Shown: piece after piece, positions 1 to 5,463 of the stretch
How positions within the stretch are numbered: the stretch's first letter is position 1
Layout of the letters: each line of letters opens with the position of its first letter
Assembly: GCA_016781775.1 (NCBI GenBank)
Contig: JADDPR010000578.1
Location: forward strand, 1 to 8,825
Direction of reading: 5' to 3'
Length of the DNA stretch: 8,825 bases
Source: Rubrobacter sp.
Lineage (GTDB): Bacteria; Actinomycetota; Rubrobacteria; Rubrobacterales; Rubrobacteraceae
Translations under genes and position numbers: made by a program
The notes under the pieces: model-generated
Told to the model about the DNA's origin: nothing
What the model saw: only the letters and a program-made list of their open reading frames with translations
Databases searched by the model: none

Positions 1-19
1 AGTTCTCCCGGCGCTTGCT

Positions 20-658
20 TTAGGGCTGAAGTCGGACGACCTCCCACCCACCGGGCGCGGAGCGGTACACCAGCCGGTCGTGCAGCCGGTTCTCCCGGCC
101 CTGCCAGAACTCGACGACCTCGGGCTCGACCCGGTATCCGCCCCAGAACGGCGGACGAGGCACCTCGCGGTCCTCGTGCTCCCTCTTTAGGCTCCCCAGC
201 CTCTCCTCCAGCGCCTCCCTGCTCTCGATCTCGCGGCTCTGGGCGCTCGCCCACGCCCCGAGCCGGCTTCCCCGCGGACGACTCCCGTAGTAGGCGTCGG
301 ACTCCTCGCCAGGGACCCGGCTCGCCCGGCCTTCTATGCGCACCTGGCGCTCCAGCTCGCCCCAGTAGAAGACAAGGGCGCAGTGGGGGTTCTCCGCGAG
401 CTCACGGCCCTTGCGGCCCTCGTAGTTTGTGTAGAAGACGAAGCCGCGCTCGTCGAAGCCCTTGAGGAGGACGACGCGCGCCGAGGGCCTGCCGTCCGGG
501 CTCGCGGTGGCGACGGTCATGGCGTTGGGCTCGTGGAGGCCCGCCCCTAGCGCCTCGTCGAACCAGCGGCGGAACTGCTCCGCCGGTTCGGCGGCCAGGT
601 CCGCTTCTCGAAGGCCGGCTCTCGTGTACTCCTTGCGCAGGCTCTGGAGGTCGGGCAA
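20..658 (-). CDS. pdxH: Pyridoxamine/pyridoxine 5'-phosphate oxidase
   Basis: FMN-dependent cytosolic enzyme that oxidises pyridoxamine 5'-phosphate or pyridoxine 5'-phosphate to pyridoxal 5'-phosphate with O2, the last step of B6 synthesis and salvage. The 212 residues match the usual family length and are collinear with E. coli PdxH: LRKEYTRAGL (7-16), the FMN-binding segment RVVLLKG (61-67), FYTN (75-78), ERQVRIEG (103-110), SRPRGSRLGAWAS (126-138), PPFWGGYRV (169-177), and the C-terminal WQGRENRLHDR (185-195), which carries the substrate-binding RLHDR. The start is TTG at 658-656, because no ATG or GTG in frame would leave a complete N-terminus. It lies 4 bases after the TAA of the DUF427 gene with only a weak GGGG-type Shine-Dalgarno, so translation probably depends on the upstream gene. 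The frame ends with TAA at 22-20, and no terminator can be judged in the 19 bases left. Confidence 0.97.
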   Translation of the reverse strand: MPDLQSLRKEYTRAGLREADLAAEPAEQFRRWFDEALGAGLHEPNAMTVATASPDGRPSARVVLLKGFDERGFVFYTNYEGRKGRELAENPHCALVFYWGELERQVRIEGRASRVPGEESDAYYGSRPRGSRLGAWASAQSREIESREALEERLGSLKREHEDREVPRPPFWGGYRVEPEVVEFWQGRENRLHDRLVYRSAPGGWEVVRLQP

Positions 659-662
659 GCCC

Positions 663-1157
663 TTACCAGCCCCAGGTACCCGGGGCGCCCTTGAAGGGGC
701 CGACGATCTCCGGGGTGATCCAACCGCCGTAGAAGTCCCCCTCCTGCGCCTCGACCTTCTGCCCGCCGACCCAGCAAGCGTCCATCCTCGACGGGTAGAA
801 CGCGACGTAGCCCTTAAGGCTGCGGTACGCTGGGACCGGATCCGGATAGAACCACGCGGCTCGCTCCTCCATCCTCCCCTCGACCGAGACGTCGTAGTAG
901 CGCGCCGCCCCCTTCCACTCGCAGAAGGACGTCCCGTCCGCGAGCGTAAGGTGCTCCATGCGGATGTCCTCCGGCGGGATGTAGTAGACGGGCGGATGGC
1001 TCGTCTCCAGCACCCGCTTCGCCCCAGTCGTGTAAGCGAGCGTCACCTCGTTGAACACGACCTTGACCTTCTTCTCTACGTCCTCCAGCCTCGGCGGGCG
1101 CGGGTAGTCCCAGACGGACTCCTGCCCCGGGCCGGGCTCCACGCGCTGTCGAGCCAT
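663..1157 (-). CDS. DUF427 domain protein
   Basis: A 164-residue soluble protein of the DUF427 family (PF04248), whose biochemical role is not established. Recognisable features are the HPPVYYIPPEDI segment (54-65), FCEWKGAARYYDV (78-90) with a Cys-Glu-Trp-Lys core, AWFYPDP (101-107), the short strand VAFYPSRMD (118-126) and the C-terminal FYGGWITPEIVGPFKG (142-157). It is rich in aromatic residues and has no signal peptide or membrane segment. The ATG start is well supported by GAGGAGGT six bases upstream. It is the first gene of a two-gene operon with pdxH, four bases apart, under its own promoter. The coupling suggests co-expression with B6 cofactor synthesis, but I infer no function from that alone. 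Family assignment is confident; function is unknown. Confidence 0.9.
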   Translation of the reverse strand: MARQRVEPGPGQESVWDYPRPPRLEDVEKKVKVVFNEVTLAYTTGAKRVLETSHPPVYYIPPEDIRMEHLTLADGTSFCEWKGAARYYDVSVEGRMEERAAWFYPDPVPAYRSLKGYVAFYPSRMDACWVGGQKVEAQEGDFYGGWITPEIVGPFKGAPGTWGW

Positions 1158-1163
1158 GCTGCG

Positions 1164-1171
1164 ACCTCCTC
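1164..1171 (-). promoter_or_regulatory. Strong Shine-Dalgarno of the DUF427 gene
   Basis: Read on the minus strand this is GAGGAGGT, nearly fully complementary to the 16S 3' end, and six bases before the ATG at 1157. It fixes the start of the DUF427 gene. Confidence 0.85.
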
Positions 1172-1193
1172 AAAAATGGCTAGATCCAGTACG

Positions 1194-1199
1194 ATTATA
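1194..1199 (-). promoter_or_regulatory. Promoter -10 box for DUF427-pdxH
   Basis: A consensus TATAAT stands out on the minus strand in very GC-rich surroundings. Transcription would start near 1187, giving a leader of about 30 bases that contains the Shine-Dalgarno. At a spacing of 17-18 bases the -35 position reads only CGAACG or ACGAAC, so no good -35 is seen. This may be a -10-dominated or activator-dependent promoter. Confidence 0.55.
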
Positions 1200-1344
1200 T
1201 GGAGGCGACGGGGGCGCGTTCGTCCGGGCTTTCACGCATCGACGACTGCCTGGGGAGCACTGACCACCAAGCAGGTACGGGCGATCTGCAGGCCGTTTTG
1301 TGGAGCGGATTCCAAAGCATCCACCATCGCGACCTTGCCCAACG

Positions 1345-2160
1345 CTAATACCCCGCCGCCGCCCCGTTGCGCCCGTTCTCGGCGACGAAGGCGTCAATCA
1401 TGGCGCGGGCGATGCTGACCCTCGGCGGGAGGTCCGGGAAAGCGTCGACGCGGTACCAGCCGGCGTCTTCTATCTCTCCGGCCTGCAGTTTGATCTCCCC
1501 TCCCGCGTAATCCGCGGTGAAGCCGATCATCAGCGAGTGCGGGAAGGGCCACGGCTGGCTCCCGAAGTACCGGACGTTTCGGACCTCGACCCCGACCTCT
1601 TCCAGGACCTCGCGGCTTATGGTCTCTTCTATGGACTCCCCGGGCTCGACGAAGCCCGCGAGCACGCTGTACATCCCCTTCGGGAAACCGGGCGAGCGGG
1701 CGAGCAGGAGCTCGTCATCCCCGCGCCTGACGAGCACGATCGCTGCCGGGCTCAAGCGCGGGTGGTAGACCGTCCCGCACCGCGTGCACCTCCTCGAGAG
1801 CTCGTCCGGCCCCTGTGCCGTCCTGCCCGCGCACCGGCCGCAGAACTGGTGTGTCCGGTCGAACTCCAGAATCTGTACGGCCCGTCCGGCCATCCTGAAC
1901 AAACCCTCGTCGATGGTGGCGAACAGCCCGCGAAGGTCCCGAAAGACCATCCCCTCGGGCGGCTCGGCATCCGAGTCCAGGTCCACGACGTAACACTGCC
2001 GCCCGCCCAGAGAGCCCACCGGCTTGTAGGGGTAGACGTCGAGGTCCAACGCTTCGAGGGAGCTCGCCTCCGGGACGCGGACCGGCCCCTCCTCGTGGAC
2101 CAGCAGCGCGTTCCCGCGGAAGGCGAACCAGTACGCCGCCCCGGACTCCTCTGCGGGCAT
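1345..2160 (-). CDS. nudC: NADH pyrophosphatase / NAD-capped RNA hydrolase
   Basis: Nudix hydrolase that cleaves NAD(H) to NMN(H) and AMP and, in studied homologues, removes NAD caps from RNA 5' ends. It is a soluble 271-residue protein. It has a divergent N-terminal domain (about 1-100), a four-cysteine zinc ribbon (C107, C110, C125, C128) and the catalytic domain. The Nudix box is complete: G169, E175, then R183 E184 and E187 E188 followed by G190. Directly after it is SQPWPFPHS (201-209), the signature separating NADH pyrophosphatases from other Nudix enzymes. The frame could extend upstream to 2256, but that would overlap the oxidase gene by about 94 bases with a low-complexity Arg/Pro N-terminus. 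I therefore chose the ATG at 2160-2158, two bases after the oxidase TAA and preceded by GGACGGGG. It is the second gene of that operon and probably translationally coupled. Family very sure; the preferred substrate cannot be read from sequence. Confidence 0.95.
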   Translation of the reverse strand: MPAEESGAAYWFAFRGNALLVHEEGPVRVPEASSLEALDLDVYPYKPVGSLGGRQCYVVDLDSDAEPPEGMVFRDLRGLFATIDEGLFRMAGRAVQILEFDRTHQFCGRCAGRTAQGPDELSRRCTRCGTVYHPRLSPAAIVLVRRGDDELLLARSPGFPKGMYSVLAGFVEPGESIEETISREVLEEVGVEVRNVRYFGSQPWPFPHSLMIGFTADYAGGEIKLQAGEIEDAGWYRVDAFPDLPPRVSIARAMIDAFVAENGRNGAAAGY

Positions 2161-2162
2161 AC

Positions 2163-5048
2163 TTAGCCCCGTCCGTTGTGCTGCAGGCAGTTTGCGAGGT
2201 ACTCGGCCGGGTGGATGGCGTGTCCGCCGGTGCCGCCCAGGATCTGCTCGCGGCACGACGTCCCCGGGGCGACGAGCACCTGGCCTTTAGCCTCCCGGAC
2301 CGCCGGGAAGAGCCGCCTCTCCCCCATCTTCATCGAGACCTCGTAGTGATCCTTCTCGTAGCCGAAGAGCCCGGCCATCCCGCAGCAGCCCGAGTCCACG
2401 ACCTTTACCTCGGTACCGGGGGCGAGCTTGAGGGCGTCCTCCGTCGGCTTCGTCCCCACGAGCGCCTTCTGGTGGCAGTGGCCGTGCAGCAGGACGGGGT
2501 TGCCGCCCTCAAGGGGAAGCTCTGAGTCGAGCTCGAGAATCGCCTCCTCGAAGAGGCGCGTCGCCTCCGCGAGACGTTCCACCCTCTCGTCGCCGGGGAG
2601 GAGCTTTCTGTAGTCGTCGCGCATCGTGAGGATGCAGCTCGGCTCCAGGCCGACGAGCGGTATGCCGCGCTCTATAAGGGACGTGAGGATGTCGAGGTTC
2701 TTCTTCGCGTTCTCGCGGGCCTCGTCGACGAGCCCCTCGGAGAGCATCGGCCTGCCGCAACACACGACCTCGGGGAGATGTACCTTCGCGCCCGCGGCGG
2801 CGAAGACGCGGACCATCCCTTCCCCGATCTGGGGCCGCTGGTACTCGTTCCAGGTGTCGTTGAAGAGCGCGACCTCGACCGGCCCGTCCCCCTGCGGCAG
2901 GTGGGGGAACCGCTCGGAGAAGGTCCAGGTCGTCACCTTCGGCAGCGAGCGGCGCGGGTCGATGCCAGCCAGCGAGGCTGCGTGGCGGGCGAGGCCGGTC
3001 CCGGCGACGGCGTTGTACAGGCGGGGCACCCGGGCGGCGATGGCGAGCTGGCTTCGGATGTGGCCGGCGGCCTTCTGGCGGAGGCTGAAGCCGTGCTTCT
3101 GGCCCATCTGGTTGAGGACTTCGGTCTTCATGCTCGCGACGTCGACCTGCGAGGGGCACTCGCTCTTGCACGCCTTGCACGCGACGCACAGGTCGTAGAC
3201 GGACTTCATCCCCTCGCTCGTCAGCTCCTCGGGCGGGAGCGTCCCGTCTAGGACGGAGCGCAGGGCGTTGGCCCTTGCCCTCGTGGTGTCCTTCTCGTCC
3301 ATGGTGACCATGTACGACGGGCACATCGTCCCGGAGTTCTTCTTGCGGCACAGGCCCGAACCGTTGCAGAGCTCGACCGCCGGGGCGAAGCCGCCCTGGT
3401 CCGAGAAGTCGAAGTTCGTCGCGAGCGGGAGGCGCTTGCGGCCTGGGGCGATGCGGAGCTGCTCGTCCATCCTCGGCGGGTCCACTATCACGCCAGGGTT
3501 GAGCATCCCCTTCGAGTCCCACGCCCTCTTGACCTCGCCGAACGCCCGCACGAGCTCGGGCCCGTACATCTTCGTGAGGAATTCCGAGCGGCTGAGGCCG
3601 TCGCCGTGCTCGCCCGAGACCGAGCCGCCGCACTCCGCCACGAGGTCCGCGACCTCCTCGGCGATGCGCCGCATGCGGGCGACACCTTCGGGGTCGCCCG
3701 TGTCGAGGGCGGGGCGGACGTGGAGGGTGCCGACGGACGCGTGGCCGTAGAAGCACGCCCACGTCCCGTTCTTCTCCACGATCTCCTCGAACCGGACGAC
3801 GAACTCCTCCAGGCGATCCGGAGGCACCGTCGCGTCCTCGACGAACGCGACCGGCTTCTCCTTCTCGGCGGTCCCGAGGAGGAGCGGGAGCGTGGACTTC
3901 CTCAGCTTGACCGTCTGGGCCTGGGCCTCCTTGGAGCGGAGAGGCACGGCGCCCGTCGCGCCAACCCCGCGGGCGATCTCGTCGAGGTTCGCGAAGCGCT
4001 CGTCTATCTCCTCCTGCGTCCCGCTCCACTCCACGAGCAGGATGCCCTTCGGGTCGCCGTCGACGAACCTCGTCGAGCCCATGTAGGCGTTCGAGGCGCG
4101 GGCGCGCCCGATCGCAACGTCGTCCAGAAGCTCCACGGCCGACGGGTCCATCTTCAGAAACTCGACCGTCGCCCGGGCGGAGGCCGCAAGGGAGTCGAAC
4201 TGGAAGGAGGCGAGGGCGCGTGCCGGCGGGAGCCCTTGCAGCCTGAAATCCGCCCGGGTCATGACGGCGAGCGTGCCCTCAGAGCCGCAGACCAGGCGGG
4301 TGAGGTCGACGGTGTCGGGGTCGAGGAGGGAGTCGAGGCCGTAGCCGGAGACTCGCCGGATCAGCTTCGGGTAGCGTCGCCTTATCTCCTCGCGGTACTT
4401 CTCCCCGACCTCGAGCGCGTTCCGGAGGAGGCGCGCCATGGCGTCCCCGCCACGGGCGCGCCTCTCGGCCTCTGCCCTCGGCATGGGCCGGAGGTCCACG
4501 ATCTCGCCGCTCGCGAGGACGCAGCGCAGGGAGAGGATCTGGTCGGCCGTCGTGCCGAAGACGAGGGAGCGCATCCCGGCCGAGTTGTTCCCGACCATAC
4601 CGCCCAAGGTGGCGACGTCGGAGGTCGACGTGTCGGCCCCGAAGACGAGCCCGTGCGGCTCGACGCGGGCGTTGAGCTCGCCCTGGATCACGCCGGGCTC
4701 CACCGAGCACCAGCGCCCGTCGAGGTCGATCTCCAGGATGTCCTGCATCTCGGAGGTGTCCAGCATGAGCCCGGGCGCCGTCGCCTGACCGGCGAGGCTC
4801 GTCCCCGTCCCGCGCGGCGTAAGGGAGAGGCCTACCTCGCGCGCCGCATCGACGATGGCCTTTACGTCACCCTCGGACCTCGCGACGGCGACCGCGACGG
4901 GCTCCCTCTTGTAGATGGAGGCATCCGTGGACCACAGGGCCCGGGAGACCGGGTCCGCCCTCAGAAAACCGTCCAGCTTGCCATCGAGCATCCTGCGCAG
5001 CCCGTCGACGCGGGCGTCCCCGGTGTCCCTGATCTCTCTCTTTAGCAT
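2163..5048 (-). CDS. FAD-binding and (Fe-S)-binding 2-hydroxyacid oxidoreductase (GlcD-GlcF fusion type)
   Basis: Single-chain flavin and iron-sulfur dehydrogenase expected to oxidise a D-2-hydroxyacid (D-lactate, glycolate or D-2-hydroxyglutarate; YdiJ-like) and pass electrons towards the quinone pool, probably at the membrane face. No membrane segment is visible. Domain order over 961 residues: FAD-binding PCMH domain (about 50-270; LTPRGTGTSLAGQ 76-88, GGMVGNNSAGMRSL 149-162, VCGSEGTLAVMTR 253-265); FAD-oxidase C-terminal domain (about 275-525; FYGHASVGTLHVRP 433-446, SGEHGDGLSRSE 478-489, KGMLNPGVIV 513-522); ferredoxin-like domain with C561, C567, C576 and CVACKACKSECP (C621, C624, C627, C631); two CCG-type cysteine-rich modules (CCG 763-765, HGHCHQK 855-861, CCG 888-890). 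All expected motifs are present, so it should be active. Length is typical of the fusion family. The ATG at 5048 follows the family N-terminus; there is no Shine-Dalgarno, consistent with a leaderless transcript. nudC follows two bases downstream. The exact substrate is uncertain. Confidence 0.93.
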   Translation of the reverse strand: MLKREIRDTGDARVDGLRRMLDGKLDGFLRADPVSRALWSTDASIYKREPVAVAVARSEGDVKAIVDAAREVGLSLTPRGTGTSLAGQATAPGLMLDTSEMQDILEIDLDGRWCSVEPGVIQGELNARVEPHGLVFGADTSTSDVATLGGMVGNNSAGMRSLVFGTTADQILSLRCVLASGEIVDLRPMPRAEAERRARGGDAMARLLRNALEVGEKYREEIRRRYPKLIRRVSGYGLDSLLDPDTVDLTRLVCGSEGTLAVMTRADFRLQGLPPARALASFQFDSLAASARATVEFLKMDPSAVELLDDVAIGRARASNAYMGSTRFVDGDPKGILLVEWSGTQEEIDERFANLDEIARGVGATGAVPLRSKEAQAQTVKLRKSTLPLLLGTAEKEKPVAFVEDATVPPDRLEEFVVRFEEIVEKNGTWACFYGHASVGTLHVRPALDTGDPEGVARMRRIAEEVADLVAECGGSVSGEHGDGLSRSEFLTKMYGPELVRAFGEVKRAWDSKGMLNPGVIVDPPRMDEQLRIAPGRKRLPLATNFDFSDQGGFAPAVELCNGSGLCRKKNSGTMCPSYMVTMDEKDTTRARANALRSVLDGTLPPEELTSEGMKSVYDLCVACKACKSECPSQVDVASMKTEVLNQMGQKHGFSLRQKAAGHIRSQLAIAARVPRLYNAVAGTGLARHAASLAGIDPRRSLPKVTTWTFSERFPHLPQGDGPVEVALFNDTWNEYQRPQIGEGMVRVFAAAGAKVHLPEVVCCGRPMLSEGLVDEARENAKKNLDILTSLIERGIPLVGLEPSCILTMRDDYRKLLPGDERVERLAEATRLFEEAILELDSELPLEGGNPVLLHGHCHQKALVGTKPTEDALKLAPGTEVKVVDSGCCGMAGLFGYEKDHYEVSMKMGERRLFPAVREAKGQVLVAPGTSCREQILGGTGGHAIHPAEYLANCLQHNGRG
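2167..2174 (-). promoter_or_regulatory. Ribosome binding site of nudC inside the oxidase 3' end
   Basis: GGACGGGG on the minus strand overlaps the last codons of the oxidase gene, six bases before the nudC ATG at 2160. It is only a moderate match to the Shine-Dalgarno consensus, but with the 2-base gap it supports the short start and translational coupling. Confidence 0.6.
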
Positions 5049-5054
5049 CCCACG

Positions 5055-5060
5055 AGTATA
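5055..5060 (-). promoter_or_regulatory. -10 box giving a leaderless oxidase mRNA
   Basis: TATACT on the minus strand ends exactly six bases before the oxidase ATG, so +1 would be the A of that ATG at 5048. No Shine-Dalgarno-like purine run precedes the ATG (CGTGGG only). No -35 match is present at 16-19 bases, which suggests dependence on an activator. Confidence 0.55.
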
Positions 5061-5072
5061 TTACCGACGTAG

Positions 5073-5083
5073 CTCCGCCGGAG
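5073..5083. promoter_or_regulatory. Palindrome over the oxidase -35 position
   Basis: CTCCG-C-CGGAG is a perfect 5+1+5 inverted repeat. Relative to the proposed oxidase start point it spans about -25 to -35, between the -10 box and the tandem repeat. It is a plausible operator but short enough to arise by chance in GC-rich DNA. Confidence 0.3.
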
Positions 5084-5084
5084 T

Positions 5085-5106
5085 GTAAGAGAACGGTAAG
5101 AGAACG
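5085..5106. repeat. Perfect 11-base tandem repeat, candidate regulator binding site
   Basis: GTAAGAGAACG occurs twice head to tail with no spacer (5085-5095 and 5096-5106). Read towards the oxidase, each unit is CGTTCTCTTAC. A further GAGAAC core lies at 5113-5118, out of the 11-base phase by two. The pair covers about -37 to -58 relative to the proposed oxidase start, the usual place for an activator. Direct repeats with an 11-base period are the classic format of PhoB/PhoP (OmpR-family) sites. The repeat is seen directly; the regulator is inference. Confidence 0.6.
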
Positions 5107-5179
5107 CCATCTGAGAACTCCCGAAACCCCTGTTCCAGAATAGCCCGTGGCCGGTTGGACTCGGGCGATACGAGTGGCT

Positions 5180-5338
5180 CTACTTGCCGGGCGTCTTTTC
5201 CTTGAGCCTCCGGTACAGGGAGTAGTCCGCAGTAACGACGGCGGTCATGAGACCGAGCATGCCGACCGCGCGGCGGCCACGCTTGGTCGAACAGAATCCG
5301 GATGTAGATGGAGGGGATCGCGGCGCTGAGAAGCGGCC
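5180..5338 (-). pseudogene. Possible remnant of a small membrane-protein gene
   Basis: On the minus strand a frame ending in TAG at 5182-5180 reads like a genuine protein C-terminus. It has a hydrophobic stretch beginning RRAVGMLGLMTAVVTADY, followed by a basic tail SLYRRLKEKTPGK, with mostly G/C third positions over about 35 codons. Upstream this frame loses its coding look, while the frame one step away reads LLSAAIPSIYIRILFD (about 5338-5291). This would fit one frameshift in a decayed gene. No start codon with a ribosome binding site is found. I do not recognise the family. Chance translation of GC-rich intergenic DNA is a real alternative. Confidence 0.25.
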
Positions 5339-5394
5339 GTCGGGATGAGGATTCGGCGGCCAGGGGGAACCCAGGCTACCGTCCCGGCGTTCGA

Positions 5395-5423
5395 TTGACG
5401 CGCCCGCCCCCGGCGTCGAAGAT
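5395..5423 (+). promoter_or_regulatory. Candidate asnB promoter
   Basis: TTGACG (5395-5400) is a good -35 match, followed after 17 bases by GAAGAT (5418-5423), a poor -10 that keeps the A at position 2 and the final AT. The start point would be near 5430, giving a leader of about 34 bases. The -35 is convincing; the -10 is not. Confidence 0.3.
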
Positions 5424-5449
5424 GGTCCGGCAATCTCCGGAGGCGAGAT

Positions 5450-5454
5450 AAGGA
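5450..5454 (+). promoter_or_regulatory. Shine-Dalgarno of asnB
   Basis: AAGGA lies nine bases before the ATG at 5464. The start is independently fixed because Cys2 must follow the initiator Met for glutaminase activity. Confidence 0.6.
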
Positions 5455-5463
5455 CGGTATCCG

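Larger units (their letters stand above)
1158..1344. other. Intergenic region between the two minus-strand operons
   Basis: 187 bases separating the nudC stop from the DUF427 start. It contains the Shine-Dalgarno and TATAAT described separately. No open frame with coding-like composition and no U-tract terminator was seen. An imperfect hairpin (CTGCCTGG at 1246-1253 against CCAAGCAG at 1267-1274, 13-base loop) is the only notable fold. Confidence 0.6.
5049..5463. other. Divergent intergenic region oxidase / asnB
   Basis: 415 bases between the divergent starts. The left end (5049-5118) carries the leaderless -10 box, a palindrome and an 11-base tandem repeat, all best placed for the oxidase. 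The middle (5180-5338) may hold a gene remnant on the minus strand, with a small ACTCG/CGAGT hairpin just beyond its stop. The right end (5395-5463) carries a weak promoter match and the Shine-Dalgarno of asnB. No complete gene of ordinary quality is present. Confidence 0.7.

Noticed and set aside
1246..1274. Hairpin as terminator after nudC
   Set aside because: An 8-base stem with one G-T pair and a 13-base loop, no U-tract, 70 or more bases beyond the stop; too weak to call.
462..1418. 318-codon plus-strand frame over pdxH and DUF427
   Set aside because: Arg-rich antisense shadow with no recognisable domain; the minus-strand genes have clear motifs and start signals.
2161..2256. Longer nudC start giving 303 residues
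   Set aside because: It would overlap the oxidase gene in another frame, adds an Arg/Pro-rich non-conserved N-terminus, and the ATG at 2160 sits two bases after the oxidase stop with a ribosome site.
3606..5045. 479-codon open frame on the plus strand
   Set aside because: Antisense shadow of the oxidase: Arg/Gly/Glu/Asp-rich translation without domain motifs, as expected when strong G/C third-position bias removes stops on the opposite strand.
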